Below are positions 32,805-45,277 of a stretch of DNA of 64,000 nucleotides, piece after piece; the first letter of the stretch is position 1, and each line of letters opens with the position of its first letter. Source of the stretch: Blepharisma japonicum (Eukaryota; Ciliophora; Heterotrichea; Heterotrichida; Blepharismidae). The notes beneath the pieces are model-generated. The model saw only the letters and a list, made by a program, of their open reading frames with translations. It made no database searches and was not told the origin of the DNA. The DNA is taken from assembly GCA_949751835.1 (NCBI GenBank), contig CATKHK010000127.1, positions 36,420 to 100,419 on the forward strand, written 5' to 3'. A program made the translations under genes and the position numbers.

Positions 32805-35800
32805 ATGCTTAAAGCAAAGCGTCATTTTTCATGGCAGCTTACACGCTTTGCAGAGCACCCTGACTTTAAAATAGCCTCAAACATCTACACACATACTTCT
32901 CTTGGTTCAAAACTAATTCACTTAAAATCTCCAGACCCTTTAAAAGCATTTGGGCTTCTTTTTCGCACAAAATCTGAAAATGACAAAGGTCTTCCTCATT
33001 CTTTAGAACGTCTTTGCTTATGTGGATCTCAAAATTATCCTATAAAAGACCCTTTCTCAAAAATGAGTAGCCGATCATTGAATTCTTATATGAATTCTTG
33101 AACTGGCTCAGATTTTACAATGTTCCCTTTTAGTACTCAAAATACAAAAGATTTTAGCAATTTATTAAATCTTTATTTGGATTCTGCTTTTTTCCCTCTA
33201 TTAAAAGAAAGCGATTTTAAAAAAGAAATTTGGAGAATTGATGCAAGTCAAGAGAAAATTCAATATCAAGGAAACTTGTATGGAGAAATGAAAACTGCTG
33301 CAAATGACCCGGATAATTTTTTATTGCATTTTATAAATAGATTTTTATTTGAAGGAACTTCTTATCAGCATAATAGCGGAGGAGACTTTTTAGCGATTCC
33401 TACTATGAAACATGATGAATTAATTGATTTCCATAAGAAATTTTACCATCCTTCTAATGCAACTTTTTTCTTTTATGGTGATTTAGATATACAGAAACAC
33501 ATGAATGAGCTTGAAGAGCATGCATTAAATAAGTTCACCAAACAAGAAATTGACTCAGAAATCAAATTAACACCTCGAAGACAACATCCTTTAGAAATGA
33601 CTGCAAGAATCCCTATGGGCTGAAAACCAATTGACTCAAACCGCCCATGCCAATTTTCTATGACCTTTCTCTGTAATGAAATTTCAAAAGACCCCTACTT
33701 AACTTTTTGTATGGGAATTTTAAGCTCATTACTATTAGAAGGGCCAGACACTCCATTTTATAAATCACTACTAGAAAGCGGATTAGGAAGAAATTATATA
33801 GCTGGTAGCGGCTATGACACAACTACAAGAGAAGCCACTTTTACTTTTGGAGTAACAGGGATGAATGATGCTGATAGTAGAAAGGTAGAAAACGCCATAT
33901 TAAAAACTTTACAAGCCTGCATGAATGAAGAATTTGATTTAAATATGATTGAGTCCACCCTTCATCAGATTGAAATCAGAAATAAAGAAATTAAACCAAA
34001 TTATGGACTTTTGCTGATATCTTCAATGATTCCTTATGCACTGCATGGAGAAGACCCTTTGCCACCTTTATATATAAATAAATATATAAATAGGTTAAGG
34101 GAAGAGCTAGCACAAGGAGTTCCGGTTTTTCAAAATTTGATAAGAGAACAGCTGTGAAATAATCAACATAAGTTAATTTTGACTGCACATCCTGATCCGA
34201 AATTGATGAAAAATTGGCTTGATGAGGAAAAAAATAATATAGAAAAATTAGAAATAGTAAAAGAAGAAAATAAAGAAGAAATTGATGAAAGCTCATTAGA
34301 AAAGGTAAATACTGAAAATACAGAAATTCAAGCATTAAATTCTTTGCCAATACTACTACCTGCTGATGTCGGTATTGAGGTAGAAAAAATTGAGTACGCA
34401 AAAGAGCTTGAAATCAATGGAATTCCATTGAAATTCATATTGCAGCCCACTAATGGAATCACATATATAAGGATAAAATTTGACATAATAGACCTCCCAT
34501 TCGACCTCCGAGGCCTATTTCCTATCTACACAGAGCTTGTGAGCAAGCTTGGGACATCAAAATATCCTTATGAAACCTTTGAAAAAATGAAAGATCTCTA
34601 CACAATTTCAGGTCTGAATCTAGATCCATTTATCTCATGCGATTTAAACACAATTGACAGTCATACAGAGCAGCTTTTATTAGAAATTGGAAGCCTAGAT
34701 CGTGATATTCACAATGCATTTGACATTTTATCTGATTTTCTAATCCAGCCAAATTTCAATGAATACGAAAGACTGACATCAGAAATCCAAAAAAGCACCA
34801 AAAAAAGAGCTGATGGTCTAAATAGGGATGGGCTGGCTTATGCTATAAGTTTGTCGGCTTCTTCTATTACTTCTGCAGCAAATTCTTATGAAAAATTGCA
34901 GACTTTGAACCATGACTGCAATCTTGCAAGCCAAATTCAAAATTCTTTATCTACAAAAATGGTTATTGATGATGTGATTTTTAGGCTAAAACAAATACAC
35001 AGCTTCCTTATGCAAAAAGGAAGAATGTCGATATTAATACATAGCTCAGATTTATCGCAGTCTGCAGAAATTATTGAAAGACTTGATTTGTTAACAAATG
35101 CTTTGGGTATTGAATATCCGAAATTTAATGAAAAAATTGAAAAAATTACATTGGAAAAGTTTGAGCCATTTTTATATCAAATTTATTTTACAGTCCCTAT
35201 TCAGGTTAATAATGTAGTGGAAACTTATATGGGAACATCTCTGTTAAATAAAGACTATCCAGCTTTGCTTGTTTTATCTGAATTAATGACACTAAATATT
35301 CTTAATCATGAGTTGAGAGAAAAAGGTGGAGCATATGACGCCGGCTGCAGAGTTAATCCAAGCAATGGGACAATTACGCTATTTTCTCACCGAGACCCTA
35401 ATAATTTAAAAGTTTATAATGCCTTTGAAAAATCTATACAAGCTTATTCGAACGGAGAATTTGGGTATTATTTATATAGCGATAACAAAATAGATGAAGC
35501 TAAACTAGCAACTTTTGCAAAAGTTGACAAGCCACTACCAGCATATCAGAAAGGATTAGCAATGTTTATTAACAGTAAATTTTATTTAGATGTTACCAAT
35601 GAGATGAGACAAAATATGAGAGAAAAAATATTGGAAGTTACAAGAGATGATTTAATTAGGGTAAATCATGATTATTTAATGAAACCTTTAGAAAAAGGAT
35701 TAAGCTCAAGGATTATATTTGGAGTGGAGAAACTTGAAAAAACTGTGCTAAGAGAAGCTGGATGGATTGTCCAAAGACCAATTGAAATAGTGTCAGATAA

Positions 35801-35819
35801 ACTTAATACAGAATCCTAA
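32805..35819 (+). CDS. M16C presequence protease homologue, altered zinc motif
   Basis: This is a 1,004-aa protein close in length to the mitochondrial presequence protease (PreP/PITRM1/Cym1). Strong matches include LCGSQNYPIKDPFSKM, FPFSTQNTKDFSNLL and FYHPSNATFFFYGD, and REKGGAYDAGCR in the C-terminal half. Four M16 domains and a charged linker near residues 465-500 are present. The inverted zinc motif HxxEH reads HSLER: H65 and E68 are kept but the second His is Arg69 (CGT 33009-33011). The distal Glu ligand is kept (E161 in GEMKT). A basic N-terminus suggests mitochondrial import. Either the enzyme is inactive or changed, or one base is wrong. Three TGA-Trp are present. Confidence 0.88.
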
Positions 35820-35989
35820 TAAAAATTATGCATAATAATCCGTCATTATCTATCTTTTCAGCTCTAAAATATTGATATATATATATATTTTATCTCTACA
35901 TAGATTAAACTTAATCTTTAAAATAAAACATACAAAATACTTGCTAAGCATATCTATTTAATTATTCATGCCCACGATTTATTATTCAA

Positions 35990-37690
35990 TTAAAGATCTT
36001 CAAGCTCATCAATCTTAACTGGAGGTTTCCAATAATTGTATTCACTATATTCATCCTCTCCTATTTTCTGTATTTCTTCAACTTTGTTATTCACTTCAGG
36101 CTCACAAATTTCAGCATTTTCCTTGCTTTCCTCTTCTTTCTTTTCCTCTTCTTGCTGCTGCTGAATAGTGCTTTTTGGCAAATCATAATCTTGCTCACTT
36201 CCCAGCCTCGACCTCGCTCCAGCCGGTCGTCCTCCTAACTCAATACAATCGAGCCTATTTTGTGGAATTAAAAAGCTGCTTACAAACATTTTTCACTCAT
36301 TTGATTGCCCTAATAAATTGTCAATTGTTGGATATGACGAATTTTCGATTATTAAATTTCCTATTTTTGTGGCATAGCCTAAATGTCCTTTTCTGATATC
36401 AATTTTTTGGTTTGGAATAATCTGAGATTGCATTAGTTCATAGAGTCTCTGTGGAAGCTCGGCTTGTGATAATAGCTGAATATAAATTACTGAGAGTTTT
36501 AAGGCATCGGATTTACTTTCAAAAATAGAGCTGATGAGCTTATAATAAGCATTGTGGAGAAATGAATTCCAATAGTTTTGGAACATTAAATCCTAATTGA
36601 TAATTACTGTAGAAATTTTGAGAATTTGAGAGTCGGCAAGAAGATTGTTAAATCTTTGAGAAGGAATTTTGATGGCTGAAGCCAAAATTTCAATCATTCT
36701 GATTTTCCCTTCACCTAAAATTGGGATTTCTTCATTAAATGAAGTTATGATGGTTCCTTCGTCATTTTTTAGTATGTTTTCAACTTGTGCCATATATTGA
36801 ACCATTTCAGATATAATTTTTTGATCCTCTTCATCAATAATTTTATTATCATCATCACTATTCTCAGGGTCAGGCATATCCAAATTATTAAATAAGCAGC
36901 ACAAAAGCTTTGACGCTTCTTTTTTCACTATTGAATTTCCTTCAAAAACTTGCTTAAAAATATGTTCAATGCACAAATCATCTAATAAATACCCAAAAAT
37001 ATATCCCCAGTTTTTTATTTGTGCTTTTTTTGATACGATTTCAATAAGCAAGCTACTTGCATTATAAACAGTTTCTATTGGATTTTCAGAAGAAATGCAA
37101 AAGGCAACCTTTTCAATTAAATCGAAAAGCGCGTCTTGAAATTCAGGATTTCCATATTCCTCACACAATAAAAGTCTTCCTATAAGATCTGCCATGCTTT
37201 TGCTGTAAAAATGCCTAATTATCAAATCTACATGGTTTTCATCATGTAAGAACCTCAGAACCTCATAAGCTGAAGTTGACAATAAAGACTGCATAACTTT
37301 ACTCAAATAGCCTAACGAAGTGATATTAAGGCACTCTTGGCTATTTAAATAACTATAAAGCTTCTCTAAGAGCACATTTCCTTTAACTATTCTGTTGTTG
37401 ATTTCTGGAGAGCTGCAAGCTAAAAACTCACAAGCCACAAAAGGGTATTTAAATCGGAGTTTAGGCTCGAGATATTCAGGAGGCTCAGCAATAAGATAAT
37501 TTATCAGAACTTCCAGTTTTGCGTTATCAAGGAAATCCAGAAACTTTTTATTTGATAACCTAAGCTCAGCTGCAGCGTCATCACCATAATCCATTACTGC
37601 TTCAAGAGTGAGGCCTTCTTTATCGAAGATTTTATCAAAAGCTGGGGCACTTTGACGAAATCTTGCTCTCCCAAGCATTCCTAAGTTCAT
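35990..37690 (-). CDS. SAPS-domain PP6 regulatory subunit
   Basis: This is a 561-aa protein after removal of a 15-nt intron that otherwise leaves a TAG in frame. It is a helical-repeat protein of the SIT4-associated (SAPS/PP6R) family: LTLEAVMDYGDDAAAELRLS and LEVLINYLIAEP near residues 26-70 match the SAPS start, and GHLGYATKIGN with NLLGQSNEW occurs further on, as in PP6R proteins. An acidic, Gln-rich tail (QQQQEEEKKEEE, then EDEYSEYNYW) follows. SAPS subunits bind and target the Ser/Thr phosphatase PP6 (Sit4 in yeast), with roles in cell-cycle and stress signalling. Confidence 0.85.
36593..36607 (-). other. 15-nt intron in the SAPS gene
   Basis: GTAATTATCAATTAG, minus strand, phase 0, terminal in-frame TAG. 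Removal joins LKIST to DLMFQNYW. Confidence 0.92.
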
Positions 37691-38233
37691 GAAATGTCTA
37701 TATTTATAATGAAAACCAACAAAAACAAAAAAATTTTAATATAAAAAGTAAAAATAATGAAATTAGGAAAGAAACTGTTCTATAAATATCAAGGTTATAA
37801 TATTTAAATAAGGCATAAAGCAGCTTAAAATTTTTATATATTTAATTTTTTGTTGTACAAAATTGCTCATAAAAAAGAAAATGCAAAAACAGCTATTTTT
37901 ATCATAATTATCTTGCATATATATTATATTTATCTCTTGTTAAAACTTATTATTTTTGGCAATGGTGATTCTTCTCTTAATGTTACTTACTTTTACCTGA
38001 GGCCAATTCGGTGTTATTCCTATAATATACAGCAACTATACCTCTCCTTCTCTAATTCAGTATAGTTCATTGCGCAAATTGTGTAGAATTTTCACACATG
38101 GAATTGTCCTCCATAAGCAATTTTTTTTTAAATATAAGCTTGTGAAATATGGTGATTTCATATGTGAAATTAATATCCCACGTACAACGACGATTCATTT
38201 ATAGGATTCCTATGAAATTTACTAAAGGGATAA
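37691..38233 (+). other. Degraded 5' region of the receptor-like gene
   Basis: This stretch upstream of the receptor-like gene contains coding-looking fragments in different frames. An ATG at 37881 would give a hydrophobic leader (FIIIILHIYYIYLLL) if one T were added to the T-run near 37898. Other open stretches follow in two frames as far as 38230, separated by stops. No set of 15-16-nt GT-AG introns joins them. The 5' end of the gene has therefore decayed, or the sequence has several indels. Confidence 0.4.
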
Positions 38234-41200
38234 TACTTTATAAGCATATCTAAATGTCTATCAACCAAAAACCCTCCATGCAATTTAAAAATACCATTCC
38301 AGTTTACACTATTTGAAGTCAATTATTTTTCAGATTTTGAAAAAATTTTTGGAAACTCAGAATGGATGTTCGTTTTTGATGCGACTGGATCTTTGAGCAT
38401 GAGTGCTTTAATAAGCGATTATTCTTTGACCTATGGTTTTCTTCAATTCACTATGAGTTATTCACCAGAAAAACCTTTGCCATATGCTTATTATTCGGAT
38501 TATTCATTAAATACGTATAAAATTGCTGCACTGTCTATTGCTAGAGCTTATAATATTCATAAAGCGATCGCGATTATTACTAGTGATTTTAGCGAGATGG
38601 ATTTTCAAAATGATTTTGGAATTGAAATTGTGGCCCAATACATAATTATTTCTTCAGCTCCCTATAAATATATTTTTTGATTAATTTCCAAAGAAATTAA
38701 GCCTTTGGGAGTAAAATGATTTTTCTTCATGACAAACAGCGGGATATCAAAACTTATTCAAAAAGCGTTAGTTGAAGCAGATATGGATAAAAATGGCTAT
38801 ACTTTTCTTTATATACAAGAAGCTGCTTGGAGTGCTTATTTAAAAGGATCGATTTTGCTGGAAGGAAAATGATTTCATAGCACAGGATTATTTGACTATT
38901 ATAATAGCATAGTATATTGGGGCTCAATGCTAGGCTATCAAATAATCATAAACAACAGCATCCAAGGATCTTATTCACCATATACGCTGAATAAGCTTGC
39001 ACAACAACAATTATCTTCTGAACAGTTGGGATTTACAATCTGAAATATTCAAGCTGCAGGGAATTTAACAGCAATAGGAGTAATAAATAGTAATGGCCTT
39101 AAAATTAGTACACCTGCTATGTTTCCTGGTGGTACATATAGTATGCCAAATAATGAAAAAATAAAAATTGCAATAAGTATAAATGGAGAAAACGACAATA
39201 ATTACAATTTTAACACAATGAATCAATTAGGAGCTATATCAGCAATATCTCAGATTAAAAAAGAAAAAAAATTACTACAAAATTTTGATATTGTGGTAAA
39301 CAATGCTATAAATTGCAGTTATTCTGATTATATTTCCTTCTACACTTGCTTAAAAAACAATACTAGTTTATTAGGATATTTTCATATTTCCTCTATAGAA
39401 TCATTGATCACTCTATCAACGATTCAAGTTTTCCACGCCTTAAATATTACAACCCCAATATTAGGTGTAGAAACTTCAACAACCTTAAGCAATAAAGATT
39501 ATTATCCTCAATATGCTAGAGTTTCTTACTCAAACTCATACGCAGCTTCTGCAACAGCGCTTCTTTTAAGTATTTTCGGAATTTCTAAATGCTCTTTACT
39601 ATATACAGCTTCCTTATGAGGAGAAGATTTTAATTCACAATTTGAAAACCAAACTGATTTATATGGAATTAAAATATTAAATAAAAATAGAGCAGTACCG
39701 ATAGGATATACCGGCAAAAGTAAAAAGATAATCCAAGATATTATTGATATTAAAACAAGATATGTAGTATTAGAAATGCAGCAACCAGATATTTTTTATG
39801 TGATTGAGATGTTTTATGATTTAGGGATGAGAGAAGGCGATATTTATTTGGTTGTTGGGGATGGAATGATAAGTACCTCGGATTTAATTGAAAAAGAAAT
39901 TGGCAGTAATTCATATAAGAAAAGGAAAGAAATTATGAGTAGGCTTATATATGTAAGTTTTTTAGCTTTTCAGAATCAATTGGGAATAGATATAAGGAAT
40001 ATGTTTTTGTCTCAATATAAGCATGTGCATGATTATATGTGCTTATTTTATGATGCTGCATATCTTGGGATTTATACGATAGACACATTGCTGGATAGAG
40101 GAGAAAATGTTAATAGCTCTACAATCTCTAAAGGACTCAGGAATGTTAAATTTGCAGGATGCTCTGGGTCAGTTAGAATAAGCCAAGAGGGAATTGATAG
40201 ATTTGTGATAAATTTAGCAATTTATAATTTGATACAAATAAATGATACTTGGACTATGAATCTTTGTGGAATTTATGACCCAAGCGAACTTATTGTGCTT
40301 AAAATGAAAGAGTCAGTATCATGAGAAACTAATGGAGGAATCCCTAGCGATATAATAGGTGATGACCAGGAATGTCCATTCAGAAGCATCCAAATTCAGT
40401 CATTTTTATATGGGTATTTTATATTAATTATTATTGAAGTCTCGCTGATACTTGTCGGTTTATTTTTTGTAGCAAAATTTCGTCATTTTATACTCGATTT
40501 ACAGCACCCAAAGCTTATTGATATTCAAAAAGAAAACTTTCTTGATTCTCTTTCATATTTACTTATAATAATTGAATGCTTACAATATATGCAAATTGGG
40601 CCAGATTTCACAAATTTTTTTCCTCTGTGAAATAATATTACTAAGCTTGCAAGCTTTGCTATAACAGGCTGAAATAAAAATAATAAGCTAACGTTTTGGA
40701 ACCAAGTTGAATTTTTTGAAGCGATTTCTTTATTATGATTTATTTTGATAATTTTTAAAAAATCGAAAATAGAGCAAAAAACAGAAAATTTTATAATTTC
40801 TGCTGTAAATGAATTTTGCTTATATTTTTTACCATTTGAGGAGATACCTTATTTTTGCCTATAAGTTTGTATTTATTTCAAACATTTCAATGCACAAGTA
40901 GCATTGGCGATGATTTTAAGGAGAGTTTTCATAATCAGCATTGCTCAACATTTTGCTGGCAAGGAGAGCATATAGATTATGTTATTATATCTTCATTAGC
41001 AATTTGTTTATATATTCCTTTAGCTCTATATTTTAGGTATACCTGAAAATCAGATCTCCCATTTCATTTCCAAGAGCAGCCTTTAAATATTACATTAAAG
41101 AGCATTATGCAAATTATTCTGATTATTTTAAAAACTATAGTTATCCCTGCCTCAGAAACCATTTTTTTATGACTTAGTATTGGACTATTGTTGATATATA

Positions 41201-41634
41201 TTATTATCTCAGTAATTAAAAGGCCATTTAATTATGATAGAGCTTCATTATGATATATAATATTTTTAGGCTGAAGTCTTTTGCTTTGGATTTCTTGTGC
41301 ATTAGCAAAAATAAATGCAATAGCGTCACTAACTTTACTTGTTGTAGGATGGACGATTCTTGGGATTGTGGGTGCTGTTTATCAAGCAATTTATCTTCCT
41401 TCTCTTCTAGTAGTAGAGAAAGGTCAAGATATTTATAATTTATTCAGGTTCCAGATGTCTTCATTTGGGCCTGAGATAGCTGGTATAGCAAAGTCAGTTA
41501 GATACTCATACGTTAAGAGTCAAAATCAAGTTGATGAAGAAACCAATAAAATTAATATAGATATGTCTGGGATGATCATATCAGAAGATAATAGCTTAAA
41601 ATCAGGCTGCCAATTATTTGAAATCAATACTTAG
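38234..41634 (+). CDS. Receptor-like protein: two ligand-binding domains plus multi-pass domain
   Basis: One frame is open from 38234 to 40863 and a second from about 40855 to TAG 41634; both read TGA as Trp. They join if one T is added to the T-run at 40852-40856, giving IPYFLPISLYLF. The extracellular part seems to hold two periplasmic-binding (ANF-receptor-like) domains: the first near 38350-39100, the second from IAISINGENDNNYNF to about 40290, with YARVSYSNSYAASATALLL typical of this fold. From about 40405 there are at least seven hydrophobic helices. The plan resembles class C GPCRs. The N-terminus is damaged (see previous entry). It may be a recent pseudogene or carry sequence errors. 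Confidence 0.65.
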
Positions 41635-41807
41635 GGTAGCTAAAAATGGATGTAAATAGCAAAATTAACTTAAGAATGAGTATAAATATTTAAATCAAGA
41701 AAAATATAAGTTGCAATTGGATCATTATTTTATTATCCTTGGCTTTTTTTAATTTATCTTCATCAATAAGCTAATTACACAATATATTGAATTAACTTTA
41801 TAATATT

Positions 41808-42030
41808 CATTATTTAATTGAAATCGCTGTATTCAACAATAATTATTCATTATCCCTACAATATTTCAAAGATTTATACAACATACTATATTTTCACAAG
41901 GTTCATTATTTTATCTATCCTATTTACAAGCACCAACTGTGATCCTCTCTCTGGCCATAATATAGATTCATTCTGGCACCCTATCCTCAGCTGTCCTTTT
42001 AGATCCTCACCTAATTCTCTTTCTTAGATA
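41808..42030 (-). pseudogene. Decayed copy of the DUF229 gene 3' end
   Basis: The sequence aligns by eye over about 200 bases with the 3' end of the neighbouring gene at 42360-42580. Similar pairs include TTCACAAGGTTCATTATTTTA with TTCGCAAGGTCCTTCATACTTA, and AACTGTGATCCTCTC with AGTTGCGACCCTCTT, in matching order. I judge roughly two thirds of bases identical. The copy has lost the parent's frame. Confidence 0.65.
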
Positions 42031-42050
42031 CAGATCAAGCTACTATTTTC

Positions 42051-42227
42051 TTATATAAATCTATATTCAAGTATTGAATGGAAGTAATACGAGGAGTAAT
42101 TATATATGAAAATAATTGAATAAAAGCATATAATGACTAAACATACCATTTTAACGCATTTCTGTTCATCAAAGCTGCTGTATTTTTGGCTCTTGCTTTG
42201 TAGATCGTCTAGCACTCTCGCATCCAT
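42051..42227 (-). CDS. Possible short membrane peptide
   Basis: This 58-codon frame has a polar, coding-like start (MDARVLDDLQSKSQKY) and a hydrophobic helix (VCLVIICFYSIIFIY). It ends at TAA. It could be a small single-pass protein, or a remnant of a gene truncated by the same rearrangements that left the DUF229 fragment next to it. No homologue is recognised. Confidence 0.3.
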   Translation of the reverse strand: MDARVLDDLQSKSQKYSSFDEQKCVKMVCLVIICFYSIIFIYNYSSYYFHSILEYRFI

Positions 42228-42359
42228 ATTTATTATAGGATACTTTAAGATACGCTATTTACACTAGTAAAAATTAATAAATCTATTATTTATATCAACT
42301 AATAATAAAGAAATTATATTCTCTAATAATTTTAAAACTCTCTAATTAATTTTAAATAT

Positions 42360-44393
42360 TTATTGTTTAATTAAAAAATCCGCATTCTCCAACAATTCTT
42401 CATTACACATGCAATATTTCGCAGGCACATGCAGTGAAGATGCTAAATCTTCGCAAGGTCCTTCATACTTATCTAGCCTATTAACAAACAGTAGTTGCGA
42501 CCCTCTTTTCCTATTCCTATAAAAAATCTGATCTGTTCTAAACGACCCTGGTCTCAGTGCTCTTTTTCTCGACTTAATCAGTCACAAAATTTCAAATTTG
42601 GCTCCTCCTTCCACAAGAATATGCACTTTAATCATTTCCTGTGTCTTATCAATTGGTACACCCCAAACCTCCAAAATTTCTTTTAAAGCCAACTGCTTGC
42701 ATACTTTCTTAAGCCTAAATGTCATATGTAGCTGCATATTTAAAAAATAAATCGTCTCAATTAGCATTTCATCTACCAATTTCATGACTTCTTTATAATC
42801 TTTTTCATTTTTTACAATATCTTTCATATATTCAAAAGATCGGCAACTGCATAACCATGCATCAATTTGGAATTCATTACAAGTTGTATTATCTGGGGTA
42901 AAAGCAGTCATTAAATTTGTAGAAGCCCCAAAGTCGACACCAGTCGCTAACTCTGCTAAATGTAGAGTAAGGTATCTTTGATGGATTTTTGTAGTCAATC
43001 TATGTGTGTTGTGGACTAAATTGTCTATTGAGTTAGGAACTTTTGAAAGCAAGCTGTCTGACGCAATAAAAAAGAAAGCAGGAAGCCTTCATTCGACTGC
43101 AGCTTCTTCTGTGCTTCATCATTCACCATATCTCATGCCATGGTCTCCTTCTAAAATAATGGCAACTTCTTCATCTCTTGAGAGAATTTTCTTTAAAAAT
43201 GCCGTTAATTCTTCGTCTAAAGTAATTGCGTGGAGACCTGTAGACTCGTGGCCTGCATCTAAGTGCATGTTAATCCATTTGTTGGTATCTGGATAAATTT
43301 CAAGCAGTTCCCAAGCGTAATCTAATATGTAGTCATGGGCCATTTTTTGGCCAATACATCTTTGTTGATTGATATCGTCTTTTAGATCAGCGAAATCTGC
43401 ATATTTGACAGCTGCGCAGTAAAATTCGTTTATTGTGTAGTCAACTGGTACATCTCTTCCAAGAACTGGAGCGAATTGTTCATTACAGCTGTCCATGGCC
43501 ATTAATGATATAAACCCATAAACTCTTAATAAATTTCATAAATCAGGAGGATAAGGATTTTTTTGTTTCATTCTTTCCAGATAGTTAATCCCTGAATACA
43601 CATAAACTTGATTTTCTATACTTGCATGGTCTTGAATATTATGTATTTTAAAATCAAAAACCTTATGTGTAGAATTTTCATTTAGGCTGTTTAAGTATGC
43701 CACTGTTGTAGGGAGTTTTCTTATGAAATGTCGGCGTGATAAACTATCACAAGCTATATGAACAATTGTGATAGGCTTTTTTAAAATCCCTTTATGAGCT
43801 TTTGTGTTCTCTTTTGCAAGTGTATGAAGAGTTTTATTATATCGAGGCCTCATAATGGGAATATCAAATTTTCCAAAGGTGTCGCATGAAGCTAAAATGA
43901 ATTCTTCAGAATTAAGCTTTACAGGGTGGCCTGGATAGCTGTGGACTTCTCATTCATTTCCAACTCGATTTACAAGCTTAAATCCAGGTTTATTTCCTGA
44001 GACATAACGTCCTTTAGCACCATTCAAGCACTCTAATTTCATTAAATTGTTATTGTAATCTAAACTAATATTTGCTTTTTTCGAATTAATTTGAGGACAT
44101 TTTGGGTATTTTTTGTATGGGAAAATTGTGTCACCATCCTTTTTTGAGTATCCTCAATTTGTAGGTAGACAAGCTAGCCTGTCTCTTAAATATTCAAGAT
44201 CTGAAGTACTGTCAAGTAAAATTGGTTCAGGGAAATCCAAAATTTCAGGGACTGTGTTTGTATTATTACTCATTCAGCTGTGCTTTAGTTGGTAAGGCGT
44301 AGCTATAGTTCTTTTATTATCAAAACTAGGCGCAATGGCTAAAAATCCTATCCAAATAAAAATAAGCAGAGCCAAAGTATAATAATTTTTCAT
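42360..44393 (-). CDS. DUF229 sulfatase-like membrane ectoprotein
   Basis: This is a 677-aa frame read through many TGA-Trp from ATG 44391-44393 to TAA 42360-42362. Residues ~5-25 form a signal anchor (YYTLALLIFIWIGFLAIA). The core matches DUF229, an alkaline-phosphatase/sulfatase-like family: VHIACDSLSRRHFIRKLPTT carries the conserved DS.SR site near the metal-binding position, and later EGDHGMRYG keeps a DHG metal motif. Conserved cysteines fit an extracellular or lumenal location. Family members are common in animals and ciliates, with undetermined substrates. A decayed copy of its 3' end lies just downstream. Confidence 0.8.
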
Positions 44394-44449
44394 AAAACCC
44401 TTTATATTAATTCCTAAAATATATTTTAAAAAATTTTATATTTCTAACT

Positions 44450-45277
44450 CTAGTCCATTCTTTCCACCCTCAACTCAGACTGCCCTAGCAATATGAGATC
44501 ATTTTCAAAAACTTCAGTTTTTAATGATTTAGTCATTTTTTCAATTGTATAGGTTGTGTGAAAATATCGATACAATTTTTTGTTATCAAGAGCCTTGATT
44601 ATCCATATTCCATTTACACATAAAATTTCTGCTTGTTTTCTCGTCAATGTCAAATCAGGGTTATAAATGAAGTCGTCTTTTGCCCTTCCCAGAGTGACTC
44701 TTTTACTTTCGACCACATATCGTGTCCTATCGGAATCCATGAGACCAAAAGTTACTACTAATGAGTTTGAGCCATTTACCTCTAGGATTTCCAAAATACA
44801 GTTCCCTGCTTTTAAAACAAGTCCAGGGAATAGCAGCGATTCTTCTATAATTTTGTAAGAAATTAACTGTATTGATGGAGCTTCTTGGATAAAGAGGTGA
44901 TCATTTTCTGCAGTAAACTCAATTTGGTTATCATTAAAATAAGGAAATCAAAGGTCTGGCTTCCCTTGTGAATTAGTTTTTCCAATTACAAATTTCTTGC
45001 CTAAAATCATATGTTGATCTTTATTATCTATAATAAGCATTCAATGATCGTTATTTTCTTCTTTCTCTTCTTCTTCCTTTTTTTCTTCTTCTTTTCTTTC
45101 CTGAGGCTTTATGCTGCTAGCTAACTTTTTTACATCAACTAATCTTAAAAAATCTCTTATTGTAGATTCCCTTCAACTATTTATATAAGCTGATAGAATT
45201 TGACTGTTTCTCTCTCAATTTTTCTCAAGATATTCAATTCCAGGAATATCTTGGCGCACGTTGAAGGAATTTTCCAT
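44450..45277 (-). CDS. FHA-domain protein
   Basis: This is a 275-aa frame from ATG 45275-45277 through TGA-Trp to TAG 44450-44452. Residues ~190-270 match a forkhead-associated domain: VTLGRAKDDFIYNPD (the G-R of the phosphothreonine pocket), then LTLTRKQAEILCVNG, where the usual SxxH is TRKQ, so the second part of the motif is weakened. Before it come an acidic, Lys/Glu-rich linker and a second beta-rich region around residues 95-180 that may be a further, more diverged FHA-like fold (FVIGKTNSQGKPDLW). FHA domains bind phosphothreonine peptides. It ends 56 bases from the DUF229 start. Confidence 0.72.

Larger units (their letters stand above)
41635..42359. other. Intergenic region with decayed gene remnant
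   Basis: About 725 bases between the receptor-like gene and the 3' end of the DUF229 gene. It holds the decayed copy of the DUF229 3' end and the short ORF listed separately. The rest is AT-rich and unremarkable. Confidence 0.5.

Noticed and set aside
35874-35890. AT dinucleotide run as a functional element
   Set aside because: Such runs are expected in AT-rich spacers; no paired signal is nearby.
37881-38240. Rebuilding the receptor N-terminus with longer introns
   Set aside because: No GT-AG intervals of plausible length join the fragments. Longer introns would contradict the uniform 15-16-nt size, so damage or sequence error is simpler.
41818-42027. 69-codon plus-strand open frame
   Set aside because: It lacks a proper ATG context and coincides with the decayed minus-strand DUF229 copy, so it is a shadow.
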